Below, piece after piece: positions 7,639 through 15,946 of a DNA stretch of 64,000 nucleotides. The notes under the pieces were generated by a model. That model made no database searches, was not told the DNA's origin, and saw only the letters and a list, made by a program, of their open reading frames with translations. Position 1 is the first letter of the stretch; the number at the start of each line of letters is the position of its first letter. A program made the translations under genes and the position numbers. The stretch comes from Microlunatus endophyticus (GTDB lineage Bacteria; Actinomycetota; Actinomycetes; Propionibacteriales; Propionibacteriaceae): positions 558,001-622,000 of the forward strand of contig NZ_BMMZ01000002.1 of assembly GCF_014646195.1 (NCBI RefSeq), given 5' to 3'.

Positions 7639-8642
7639 GGGTGGTTCTCGGCGCCGATGTCGGCGGCACGTCGACCAGGGTCGGGGTCGCCGACCTCACC
7701 GGATCGGTCCTCGCGGTCACCCGTGAAACCGGCGGCAACCCCAACGCGGTCGGGCTGGAGACCTCGGCAGCGCGGATCCGTACGGCGACCTCGCGAGCCC
7801 TGGAACAGGCCGGGGTCGAACCGTCCGCGGTCGCCGCGGTCGTGCTCGGCATGGCCGGCTACAACACCGCGACGTCCGCCGGACCCGGATTCCTGCACAC
7901 CAGCCTGGGTGCCGCCGCGGCGGTGTCGCGGATCGTCTCCGACCTCGGGGTCGCGTACGCCTCGGGCAGCCCGCTGGCCCACGGATATGTGGTGATCGCG
8001 GGTACCGGATCCGCAGCGGCCGAGATCGACCACGGCGAGATGATCTGCCGGCGCGGCGGCTGGGGTTGGCTGCTCGGCGACGAGGGCGGAGCGTTCTGGC
8101 TCGGCCGCGAGGCCGTCCGACTGGCCCTGACCGAGGTACAGGCCGGGGTCCGCCGCAGCGACCTCACCCGGCAGGTCATCGACCGACTGGACGGCCACGG
8201 GCTCGACACCGGCGGGCTCGACACCGACGGGCTCCACGCCGACCGTTCGCTGGCCTCCCTGCTGCGCCTCCCCTATGACCGGCCGCCGATCGCGCTGGCC
8301 GAACTGGCCCCGCTGGTGACCAGGCTGGTCGACTCCGATCCGGCGGCCGCATCGATCGCGGCTCGCGCGGCCGACATCCTGACCGGGCTGGTGCTCGATC
8401 TGGATCCGCGGCCCGGGCTGCCGGTGGTCGCCACCGGATCGGTGCTGCTCTCCGCCCGGCCGATCCGGCAGGCGTTCACCGACCGCATCGACATCTCGCT
8501 CGGCAGCCCGGTGTTGACCGCGACCTCAGGCCTGGTCGGGGCGCTGTGGCTGGCGCTCGGTGACCTGGACCACGTGCCCGATCCCGTCGTCCACGACCGA
8601 CTCGCCGGCACCCTCGCCGGGCTGGAACAGCCGGCCGAATGA
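7632..8642 (+). CDS. BadF/BadG/BcrA/BcrD-family ATPase, N-acetylglucosamine kinase-like
   Basis: A 336-aa ASKHA-fold ATPase. Phosphate loop 1 is VVLGADVGGTSTRVGV near residue 10. The phosphate-2 region is VIAGTGSAA. The GGWGWLLGDEGGAFWLG block is diagnostic of the BadF/GlcNAc-kinase branch and holds the substrate-contacting Asp. The adenosine motif VVATGSVLL is near the C-terminus. The likely role is phosphorylation of N-acetylglucosamine or another amino sugar. I start at the ATG at 7632 because the longer frame overlaps the GT87 gene and adds residues unlike the family. An internal 15-bp tandem repeat at 8199-8243 encodes three Gly-Leu repeats in a variable loop. Confidence 0.85.
   Translation: MKRVVLGADVGGTSTRVGVADLTGSVLAVTRETGGNPNAVGLETSAARIRTATSRALEQAGVEPSAVAAVVLGMAGYNTATSAGPGFLHTSLGAAAAVSRIVSDLGVAYASGSPLAHGYVVIAGTGSAAAEIDHGEMICRRGGWGWLLGDEGGAFWLGREAVRLALTEVQAGVRRSDLTRQVIDRLDGHGLDTGGLDTDGLHADRSLASLLRLPYDRPPIALAELAPLVTRLVDSDPAAASIAARAADILTGLVLDLDPRPGLPVVATGSVLLSARPIRQAFTDRIDISLGSPVLTATSGLVGALWLALGDLDHVPDPVVHDRLAGTLAGLEQPAE
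8199..8243. repeat. In-frame 15-bp triplication inside the kinase gene
   Basis: Three consecutive 15-bp units start GGGCTCGACACC, GGGCTCGACACC and GGGCTCCACGCC. They encode GLDTG-GLDTD-GLHAD. Length variation here would stay in frame. Confidence 0.8.
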
Positions 8643-8799
8643 CGGCCGCTGCACCGGCCGGGCGAATATCGACCTGTCGTACTACGGGCACGCCGTACCA
8701 GTTACCGTTGTGGTCTCAGCCATTCGGTAGCCTGGACGGAGTGCCTGATGCAAGTTCGCGGCACACGGGTAACTGAGAATCAACCGGAAGAAGGCGAAC

Positions 8800-11700
8800 G
8801 TGGCCCCCGCGCCCGACCCAACAACTGCACACGCTCCAGGCAATGGCTCCACCGGTCAGGTCGCGACTGACGATTTCGGAGCCAACGACTGGCTGATCGA
8901 GCAGATGTACGAGCAGTACCTCGCCGATCCGAAATCGGTTGATCCCGGTTGGACCCGCTTCTTCGCCGACAAGGGCGCCCCGCAGTCTGCCCCGATCGCG
9001 CCGGCCGGAAACGGCAGCGCCGGTTCCAACGGTCAGACCACCAAGCCAGTTCAGGCGTCACCCGCCCCCGCCGAGCCGGCCCCTACCAAACCGGCTCCCG
9101 TCCAACCCGCTGCTCCTGCGAATCGCCCTGCTACCGCACCGCAGGCCACCTCACCACAGGCCACTGTGGAGTCGAAGCGGCCGTCAACCAACCAGCGCGC
9201 CACCGGCGCCGGCCTGCCGGCCGACCCGCCCAACCCGGCCGCCCGGCCCGAGACTGCATCCGACGAACCGGAGCGGATCGTGTTGCGCGGCGCGCCGATG
9301 CGGACCGCGCTCAACATGGACAGTTCGCTGACGGTGCCGACCGCAACCAGCGTCCGCTCGCTGCCGGTCAAGCTGCTCATCGACCAGCGGATCGTGATCA
9401 ACAATCACCTGCGCCGCTCCCGTGGCGGCAAGGTGTCCTTCACCCACATCATCGGCTACGCCCTGGTGCAGGCACTCAAGCAGGTGCCGGACATGAACGT
9501 CGCCTACGACGTCGTCGACGGCAAGCCGACCCTGATCCGGCCGCGGCACATCAATCTCGGGCTGGCCATCGATCTGCCGCGGCCCGACGGCACCCGGCAA
9601 CTCGTGGTGCCCAGCGTCAAGAGTGCCGAGGATCTCGACTTCGCGCAGTTCTGGACGGCGTATGAGGACATCGTCAAACGGGCCCGTGCCAACAAGCTCA
9701 CGGTCGCCGACTTCGCCGGCACCACGATCTCGCTGACCAATCCGGGCACCATCGGCACCAATCACTCGGTCCCCCGCCTGATGAACGGCCAGGGCGCGAT
9801 CATCGGCGTCGGCTCGATGGACTACCCGGCCGAGTTCCAGGGCTCCAACCCGGAGCGGCTCGCCGGCCTCGGCGTGTCCAAGGTCCTGACGCTCACCTCG
9901 ACCTACGACCACCGGGTCATCCAGGGCGCACTGTCGGGTGAGTTCCTGGCCAAGCTGCACAGCCTGCTCCTGGGCGAGAACGGTTTCTACGACGAGATCT
10001 TCTCCGCGTTGCGCGTGCCGACCGCGCCGATCCGTTGGGCGGTCGATCGAAGCACCCTGCACGAGGATCAGGTTTCCAAGCAGGCAAGGGTTTTCGAGTT
10101 GATCAACGCCTATCGGGTGCGCGGTCACCTGATGGCCGACATCGACCCGATCGAGTATCACCTGCGTGATCATCCTGATCTCGACGTGCAGACCCACGAG
10201 CTGACCTTGTGGGACCTCGACCGGGAATTCGCCACCGGTGAATTCGCCGACGGTTCCGGCCGGATGACCCTGCGCAAGATCCTCAGCATCCTGCGCGACT
10301 CCTACTGCCGTACGGTCGGCATCGAGTACATGCACATCCAGGAGCGCGAGCAGCGCCGCTGGATCCAGAATCGCGTGGAGCGGCCGCACGAGTCGCTGCC
10401 GCGCGAGGAACACCTGCGGATCCTGGACAAACTCAACGAAGCCGAGGTCTTCGAGACCTTCCTGCAGACCAAGTACGTCGGCCAGAAGCGGTTCAGCCTC
10501 GAGGGCGGCGAATCGGCGATCGCCTTGCTGGACGAGGTCTGCGAGCAGGCGGCCGATGATCATCTCGAAGAGGTGACCATCGGGATGTCGCACCGCGGCC
10601 GGCTGAACGCACTGGCCAATATCGTCGGCAAGTCCTACAGCCAGATCTTCCGCGAGTTCGAGGGCAACATCGATCCCCGGACGGTGCAGGGCTCCGGCGA
10701 CGTCAAGTACCACCTCGGGGCCGAGGGCAAGTTCACCTCGTTGGACGGCAACACGATCAAGACCTCGATGGCCGCCAACCCCAGCCATCTCGAGGCGGTC
10801 GACCCCGTGCTCGAGGGCATCGCCCGGGCCAAACAGGACATCCTGGACCGCGGCGACGAATATCCCGTCCTGCCGGTGCTCGTGCACGGTGATGCGGCCT
10901 TCGCCGGCCAGGGCGTGGTGGCCGAAACACTCAACCTGTCCCAGCTGCGCGGTTACCGGACCGGCGGCAGCATCCATGTCGTGGTCAACAACCAGGTCGG
11001 CTTCACCACCGCTCCCGGTGAGGGCCGGTCGTCCACCTACGCCACCGACGTGGCGCGGATGATCCAGGCGCCGATCTTCCACGTCAACGGCGACGATCCC
11101 GAGGCCTGCATCCAGGTCGCCCGGTTGGCGTACGACTTCCGCCGCGAATTCAACAAGGACGTCGTCATCGACCTCGTCTGCTACCGGACCCGCGGCCACA
11201 ACGAGGGCGACGACCCGAGCATCACCCAGCCGCTGATGTACGACCTGATCTCCAAGAAGCGCAGCGTCCGCAAGCTCTACGCGGAGGCGCTGATCGGCCG
11301 TGGCGACATCACCATCGAGGACGCCGAGAGCGTGCTCACCCGGTTCCAATCCCGGCTGGAGAGCGTCTTCGAGGAGGTGCGCGAGACCAACAGCGCATCG
11401 GACGACGAGGAATATCTGCGCGCCGCGAAGTATCCGGAGAAGCCGGCGTCGAACCACGGCACCGCGATCGATGCCGAGACCCTGAAGCGGATCGCCGATG
11501 CGCACCTGAACATCCCGGACGGCTTCACCGTGCACCCGAAGGTGCTGCCGCAGCTGCAACGCCGGGCGCAGCAGATCGCCGACGGCCCGATTGACTGGGC
11601 GACCGGTGAGCTGCTGGCTCTCGGTTCGCTGATGATCGAGGGGCGCGCGGTCCGGCTCACCGGCCAGGACACCCGTCGCGGCACCTTCTCCCAGCGGTTC

Positions 11701-12627
11701 GCAGCGATCGTGGATCGCAAGAACGCCGACGTCTGGATCCCGCTCGCGCACCTGGATCCGCACCAGGGCAAGTTCCACGTCTTCAACTCCCTGCTCAGCG
11801 AATACGCCTCGATGGGCTTCGAATACGGCTACTCGGTGGCCCGCCCGGAGGCGCTGGTGCTGTGGGAGGCGCAGTACGGCGACTTCGCCTACGGTGCCCA
11901 GACGATCATCGACGAATTCATCACCGCCGGTTACGCCAAGTGGGGCCAGAAATCCGGTGTCGTGCTGCTGCTGCCGCACGGCTATGAGGGCCAGGGTCCG
12001 GACCACTCGTCGGCCCGGATCGAACGCTGGTTGCAGCTGGCGGCCGACGATGCATTCGTGGTCGCCCAGCCCTCGACGGCGGCCAGCCACTTCCATCTCC
12101 TGCGCAACCATGCGCTGGGGTCCAACCACAAACCGTTGATCGTCATGACGCCGAAGCGGATGCTCCGGATGAAGGCCGCGGCATCCGATCCGAGCGAATT
12201 CACCGAGGGCAGCTGGAAGCCGGTGCTCGGAGATCCGTCGATCGCCGACCCCGCGCGGGTCCGCAAGCTGTTGCTGACCAGCGGGATGGCCCGCTGGGAC
12301 CTGGCGGCCGAGCGGGACAAGCAGGGTCTCGGCGAGCAGATCGCCGTCGTCGGGCTGGAGCGCTACTACCCGCTCCCGGCCGCCGAGATCGCCGCGGAGA
12401 TCGCCAAGTATCCGAATCTGGAGCAGGTCACCTGGGTGCAGTACGAGCCGAAGAACCAGGGCGCCTGGCCGTACCTGGCTCTCAACCTGCCCGCGGAGCT
12501 GGCCGAACTGGGTGTCAACCGCCCGTTGGTCCCGGTCACCCGGCCCGCTTCCTCCGCCCCGGCGACCGGTTCGCACAAGGTGCACGAGCAGGAGCAGAAG
12601 CAGCTGATGGCTGCTGCTCTCGGCTGA
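8800..12627 (+). CDS. kgd: Multifunctional 2-oxoglutarate decarboxylase/dehydrogenase E1 with fused acyltransferase domain (Kgd)
   Basis: A 1275-aa fusion enzyme of the TCA cycle, the actinobacterial replacement for separate SucA and SucB. It begins with the E1 leader NDWLIEQMYEQYLADP (about residues 25-45), then an Ala/Pro-rich linker of about 90 residues. Next is the E2-type succinyltransferase domain (about 165-400) with STYDHRVIQGALSGEFL, including the catalytic DHR. The ThDP-dependent E1 domain follows, with AYRVRGHLMADIDP, GMSHRGRLNALANIVGK and HGDAAFAGQGVVAETLN (ThDP/Mg). The transketolase C-terminal region carries WEAQYGDFAYGAQ and QLAADDAFVVAQPSTAA. No lipoyl domain is present, as is usual for Kgd. 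In this family activity is controlled by the FHA protein GarA/OdhI, which is not in the window. The start is the GTG at 8800. Confidence 0.97.
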   Translation: MAPAPDPTTAHAPGNGSTGQVATDDFGANDWLIEQMYEQYLADPKSVDPGWTRFFADKGAPQSAPIAPAGNGSAGSNGQTTKPVQASPAPAEPAPTKPAPVQPAAPANRPATAPQATSPQATVESKRPSTNQRATGAGLPADPPNPAARPETASDEPERIVLRGAPMRTALNMDSSLTVPTATSVRSLPVKLLIDQRIVINNHLRRSRGGKVSFTHIIGYALVQALKQVPDMNVAYDVVDGKPTLIRPRHINLGLAIDLPRPDGTRQLVVPSVKSAEDLDFAQFWTAYEDIVKRARANKLTVADFAGTTISLTNPGTIGTNHSVPRLMNGQGAIIGVGSMDYPAEFQGSNPERLAGLGVSKVLTLTSTYDHRVIQGALSGEFLAKLHSLLLGENGFYDEIFSALRVPTAPIRWAVDRSTLHEDQVSKQARVFELINAYRVRGHLMADIDPIEYHLRDHPDLDVQTHELTLWDLDREFATGEFADGSGRMTLRKILSILRDSYCRTVGIEYMHIQEREQRRWIQNRVERPHESLPREEHLRILDKLNEAEVFETFLQTKYVGQKRFSLEGGESAIALLDEVCEQAADDHLEEVTIGMSHRGRLNALANIVGKSYSQIFREFEGNIDPRTVQGSGDVKYHLGAEGKFTSLDGNTIKTSMAANPSHLEAVDPVLEGIARAKQDILDRGDEYPVLPVLVHGDAAFAGQGVVAETLNLSQLRGYRTGGSIHVVVNNQVGFTTAPGEGRSSTYATDVARMIQAPIFHVNGDDPEACIQVARLAYDFRREFNKDVVIDLVCYRTRGHNEGDDPSITQPLMYDLISKKRSVRKLYAEALIGRGDITIEDAESVLTRFQSRLESVFEEVRETNSASDDEEYLRAAKYPEKPASNHGTAIDAETLKRIADAHLNIPDGFTVHPKVLPQLQRRAQQIADGPIDWATGELLALGSLMIEGRAVRLTGQDTRRGTFSQRFAAIVDRKNADVWIPLAHLDPHQGKFHVFNSLLSEYASMGFEYGYSVARPEALVLWEAQYGDFAYGAQTIIDEFITAGYAKWGQKSGVVLLLPHGYEGQGPDHSSARIERWLQLAADDAFVVAQPSTAASHFHLLRNHALGSNHKPLIVMTPKRMLRMKAAASDPSEFTEGSWKPVLGDPSIADPARVRKLLLTSGMARWDLAAERDKQGLGEQIAVVGLERYYPLPAAEIAAEIAKYPNLEQVTWVQYEPKNQGAWPYLALNLPAELAELGVNRPLVPVTRPASSAPATGSHKVHEQEQKQLMAAALG

Positions 12628-12633
12628 GCCGCG

Positions 12634-12822
12634 ATGTATTTCACCGATCGCGGCATCGAGGAGCTCGAGTCCAGGCGCGGTGACGAGGAGGTCACCGTCG
12701 CCTGGCTCGCCGAACAATTGCGGACCTTCGTCGACCTCAATCCGGAGTTCGAGACACCGATCGAGCGCTTCGCCACCTGGCTGGCGCGCAGCGACGACGA
12801 CCTCGACGACGACCCGGTATAG
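12634..12822 (+). CDS. Small DUF6104-type protein downstream of kgd
   Basis: A 62-aa acidic protein beginning MYFTDRGIEELESRRGDEEV and ending in an Asp-rich tail. It matches in size and sequence the small conserved actinobacterial protein (DUF6104, as I recall the family) that typically follows kgd. It starts 6 bp after the kgd stop, so the two are surely co-transcribed. No known catalytic motif and no membrane segment; the two amphipathic helices suggest a regulatory or assembly partner, which is inference. Confidence 0.85.
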   Translation: MYFTDRGIEELESRRGDEEVTVAWLAEQLRTFVDLNPEFETPIERFATWLARSDDDLDDDPV

Positions 12823-13318
12823 CGCCGGAGCGCTGCTCTCGCCGACCCCTCCTGTGCGTCCGGCCTCCGACATGGGCCCGCCCGAACTTCAAGGTTTGAC
12901 CCTGCGGGTCCGACACGCCGGTGCGAACTGGAGCGAGGATGCGCAAACTCGAAGTTTGAGCCTGCGGGCGGGGCGAAAATCCGTGGCCTCGGGCGAGTGA
13001 GCGGCGTACGGTTTCTTCTCGCCCCGGATCAGTGCTGAAGCCGTCGTCAGCGGTCAGATTGCACGCGTCGTACCCGGAGCTCGCCAAGGAATGGCACGCG
13101 CTCACCACGCGTCAGGGTTCGATTCCCTTACTCCAGGGCGATCGGGCGGCGACGTCGAGGAGCCGGCATCCTGTGGCGGCGATGGTCAGGCCGACATCGC
13201 CCGCCCCATGCCGACGCCTGTCGCCGCCCTTTCGTCCGCGTGGTAGGCCGTACGTCCGCAGTGATCACACGACAGGAACCACGACCCGTTACCGGCGCGG
13301 ACGAAAGGAGGCCGGACC
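12823..13318. other. 496-bp intergenic stretch with a duplicated element
   Basis: No convincing gene. It contains two related copies of a roughly 24-bp element ending TTTGA(C/G)CCTGCGGG, at about 12885-12908 and 12945-12968. The second includes the inverted repeat CAAACT-CGA-AGTTTG (12944-12958). A T-arm-like sequence at 13113-13129 resembles a tRNA 3' half, but a complete tRNA cannot be folded. A strong AAAGGAGG ribosome site at 13305-13312 serves the following gene. Confidence 0.6.
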
Positions 13319-14047
13319 ATGACCATGCCCACAACCATGACCATGCACACAGCGCGATCGACGACGGACCGGGCGACCACGACCCTGTTCTCGATCACCG
13401 TCGGCGCGCATCAGCGCACTCTCGAATTCCTCGACGGCCGGCTCTCCCGCGTACTCGAGCCCGGCCGCTACCGCCGTCGCCGCCGTACCCGCTACCGCAC
13501 GGTCGACATCCGTGATCAGCTGTCCGCGATCGCGCTGCAGGAGATCCCGACCGTTGACGGTATCCAGGTCAAGGTGTCGGCACAGATCCGTTCTTACATT
13601 GAGGATCCGGTCGCCTACGACCAGGTCGCGACCGCTCCGTCCGATCTGGTCTACGCCGCCGTACAGCGTACGCTGCGGGACGCGGTGTCCGAGCTGGAGT
13701 CGGGCCAGCTGCTCGGTGCGGCCCGCACTGATCTTGGTCGGGTCCTGACCGAGGCGGCCACCCGGGCGGGTGCTGAGGTCGGGATCGGCGTCCGCAGCGT
13801 CGAGATCGAGGACGTCCTGCTGCCGACGGAACTGCGCACTGCCGTCCTCGAGGCACTGGTTGTCCAGCGCCAGGGCCAGGCCAAGCTGGAGGCCGCCCGG
13901 GCGGAGACGGCCGCGCTTCGTTCGCTGGCCAATGCGGCGAAGCTGCTCGATGATCACCCGGCACTGGCCCGTCTGCGCCTGGTGCAGGCGGCGCCGTCCG
14001 GCACCAAGATCGTCATCGGTCTGGGCGCCGAGTCCGCGGCTACTTGA
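13319..14047 (+). CDS. SPFH/band-7 (slipin-like) domain protein lacking a membrane anchor
   Basis: A 242-aa SPFH protein. The band-7 domain spans about residues 25-190: VGAHQRTLEFLDGRLSRVLE, then VDIRDQLSAIALQEIPTVDG, the conserved VSAQIRSYIEDPVAYDQV, and VEIEDVLLPTELRTAVLEAL before a helical Gln/Ala-rich segment. Stomatin relatives are anchored by an N-terminal hydrophobic hairpin; here the leader is a Met/Thr-rich repeat (from MTMPTTMTMHTA) with no membrane helix, so it may be soluble or peripheral. Start ATG preceded by AAAGGAGG at the right distance. Its end overlaps the convergent permease by 8 bp. Function is unknown; SPFH proteins scaffold membrane microdomains. Confidence 0.8.
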   Translation: MTMPTTMTMHTARSTTDRATTTLFSITVGAHQRTLEFLDGRLSRVLEPGRYRRRRRTRYRTVDIRDQLSAIALQEIPTVDGIQVKVSAQIRSYIEDPVAYDQVATAPSDLVYAAVQRTLRDAVSELESGQLLGAARTDLGRVLTEAATRAGAEVGIGVRSVEIEDVLLPTELRTAVLEALVVQRQGQAKLEAARAETAALRSLANAAKLLDDHPALARLRLVQAAPSGTKIVIGLGAESAAT

Positions 14048-14915
14048 GGCCCGAGGTGACGAAGCCGTTGATGAAGCCGCGCTGGGCGACGATGAACAAG
14101 ATCAGAACGGGGAGCACGTAGAGCACCGAGCCGGCGGCCAGGGCGGTGTAGATCGGCGTGCCGGCAGCTGTCGTATAACCGCCGCTGAGCCCGACCGCGA
14201 GTGTCGTGTGGTCGGAGTCCAGGAACAACGACGGGGTGATGAAGTCGCCCCAGGCGGCGGTGAAAGACAGCACGAAACCGGCTACCAGCACCGCCTTGGC
14301 CATCGGCAGGAAGATCCGCCAGAAGATCCGGAAGTAGCCGCAGCCGTCGATGATCGCAGCATCTTCCAGGTCCATCGGGATGCTCGCGAAGGTCTGCCGG
14401 AAGAGAAAGATCAGGAACGCAGATCCTGCGAGCCCCCACAGCACCCACGGCCAATAGGTGTAGACCAGATGCACCCGGGCGAAGATCAAGTAGGTCGGGA
14501 TGACCGTGACGATCTGGGGCAGCATCAGGGTCGCGACGACGACCAGGAACAGTGCTCGTTTGCCCCTCGCCCGCAGTCGAGCGAAGCCGAAGCCCGTCAA
14601 TGCCGAGCTGAGCGTCGCCAATCCCGACTGGACGATCGCCAGGAACACCGAGATGGTCACGTACTTCCCGAACGGGATCAACGTGACGGCGTCCTTGAAA
14701 TTCGACCACTGCAGGGTCTTCGGGAGCCAGGCCGGGGTGGACAGCTCGCCCTCGCTCTTCAGCGACAGCGACAGCAGCCACAGCAGCGGGACCAGGAAGA
14801 TCAGTGCCACGATCACCAACAGCACGTAGAGACCGGTCCGGCCGGCGACCGCCCTCGGCCTCGCCGGCCGGCGGTTCAGTCCCCCGGCCACGGGAGCCTC
14901 AACCGCTCTGCTCAT
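14040..14915 (-). CDS. ABC sugar permease, MalG/CUT1 type
   Basis: A 291-aa inner-membrane permease with six helices. It has the leader helix LYVLLVIVALIFLVPLLWLL, SLSLKSEGEL after helix 1 as in MalG, and the cytoplasmic EAA-like loop MDLEDAAIIDGCGYFRIFW that docks to the ATPase. It forms the C-terminal partner of the permease pair; its ATG overlaps the stop of the upstream permease by 4 bp. The frame extends to 15068, but the ATG at 14915 (MSRAVEAP) is the natural start. No ATP-binding subunit is encoded nearby, so a shared MsiK-type ATPase is likely, as is common in actinobacterial CUT1 systems. Confidence 0.92.
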   Translation of the reverse strand: MSRAVEAPVAGGLNRRPARPRAVAGRTGLYVLLVIVALIFLVPLLWLLSLSLKSEGELSTPAWLPKTLQWSNFKDAVTLIPFGKYVTISVFLAIVQSGLATLSSALTGFGFARLRARGKRALFLVVVATLMLPQIVTVIPTYLIFARVHLVYTYWPWVLWGLAGSAFLIFLFRQTFASIPMDLEDAAIIDGCGYFRIFWRIFLPMAKAVLVAGFVLSFTAAWGDFITPSLFLDSDHTTLAVGLSGGYTTAAGTPIYTALAAGSVLYVLPVLILFIVAQRGFINGFVTSGLK

Positions 14916-15946
14916 CGCTCCACCTTTCCGCCCGTGGCCTGTTCTCCGGCGGCCTGCCCGGCGGCGGCCTGGGCCGCCTCGTCCGGTCCGCTCTCGTAGA
15001 AGACCGCCCGGCCGCTGACCTTGAAGATCACCGCAGTCAGCACCAGGATCAGGATGAACAGCGCCCACAACAGGGCCGAGGCGTAGCCGAACCGGCCGTA
15101 GTCGAAGTACTGCGCGTAGGCGTGGATCATGAAGAGGTAGTTGCTCTGCGGCACCGAGGTCGCGGCCACGGTGCCGGACTGAATGGACAGCAGCAGTGCC
15201 GGAATGAAGGCCTGGATGCTGGCGATCACGCCGGTGATCACCTCGAAGAGGATGATCGGTGACAGCAGGGGCAGGCTGATCCGGGTGAATGCCCGCCAGG
15301 CGTTAGCCCCGTCGACCTTGGCAGCCTCGATCAGCTCGCCCGGGATGCCCTGCAGGCCGGCCAGAGAGATGATCATGGTGCCGCCGACGCCCCAGAGGGT
15401 CATCGCGATCATCACCCAGAACACCAGCGGATCCGCCAGCCACTGGATGGTCTGCAGGTGGAGCTGGTTGAAGATGTGATTCAGCAGGCCGAAGTCTGAG
15501 TCGAAGAGCATCTTGAAGCACAGCGCCGATGCCACGATGGGCACCACCGCCGGCAGGTAGAAGATCGCCCGGAAGGCGGCGCGGCCGCGGACCGGCCGGT
15601 TCACCAGCACCGCCAACGCGGTGCCGATGATGATCGCCGCCGGCACGGTGATCACGGTGTAGAGGGCGGTCCGGCCCAGCGAGTGCAGGGCATCCGGGTC
15701 CCGGAAGATGTCGGCGTAGTTGTCCAGTCCGACGTAGCGGTAGTGGCCGGTCATGCCGTCGAAGTTGGTGAAACTCAACCAGAGCGCGTATCCCAGGGGA
15801 AAGAGCGTCAGCAGGATGAACCCCGCCAGCCACGGTGAGACGAAGGCGTAGAACGTACGAGCCCGGTAGCGTTTCCAGCCCCGCGGCGCTGCCGCTTGGA
15901 CATCTGCCGGCAATCGGATCGTGGCCGGGGCTTCGGCGGTGGTCAT
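14912..15946 (-). CDS. ABC sugar permease, MalF/CUT1 type
   Basis: A 344-aa permease with six membrane helices. The first segment is FYAFVSPWLAGFILLTLFPL, and the EAA loop is GIPGELIEAAKVDGANAW, the canonical ATPase-docking motif with its invariant Gly. After the last helix the cytoplasmic tail is Ala/Gly/Gln-rich. It overlaps the binding-protein stop and the next permease start by 4 bp each, so translation of the three genes is coupled. It is part of the import system next to L-fuconate dehydratase. Confidence 0.92.
   Translation of the reverse strand: MTTAEAPATIRLPADVQAAAPRGWKRYRARTFYAFVSPWLAGFILLTLFPLGYALWLSFTNFDGMTGHYRYVGLDNYADIFRDPDALHSLGRTALYTVITVPAAIIIGTALAVLVNRPVRGRAAFRAIFYLPAVVPIVASALCFKMLFDSDFGLLNHIFNQLHLQTIQWLADPLVFWVMIAMTLWGVGGTMIISLAGLQGIPGELIEAAKVDGANAWRAFTRISLPLLSPIILFEVITGVIASIQAFIPALLLSIQSGTVAATSVPQSNYLFMIHAYAQYFDYGRFGYASALLWALFILILVLTAVIFKVSGRAVFYESGPDEAAQAAAGQAAGEQATGGKVER

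Noticed and set aside
9184..12873. 1229-codon open frame on the strand opposite kgd
   Set aside because: It mirrors the very strong kgd coding sequence in a high-GC genome, has no domain or ribosome site, and its Asp/Gly/Arg-rich composition is that of a codon shadow.
13057..13137. tRNA-like T-arm, possible degenerate tRNA-Val(CAC)
   Set aside because: The loop TTCGATT and a 5-bp anticodon-like stem can be drawn, but the variable loop is missing and no acceptor pairing exists, so it is not a working tRNA and may be chance.
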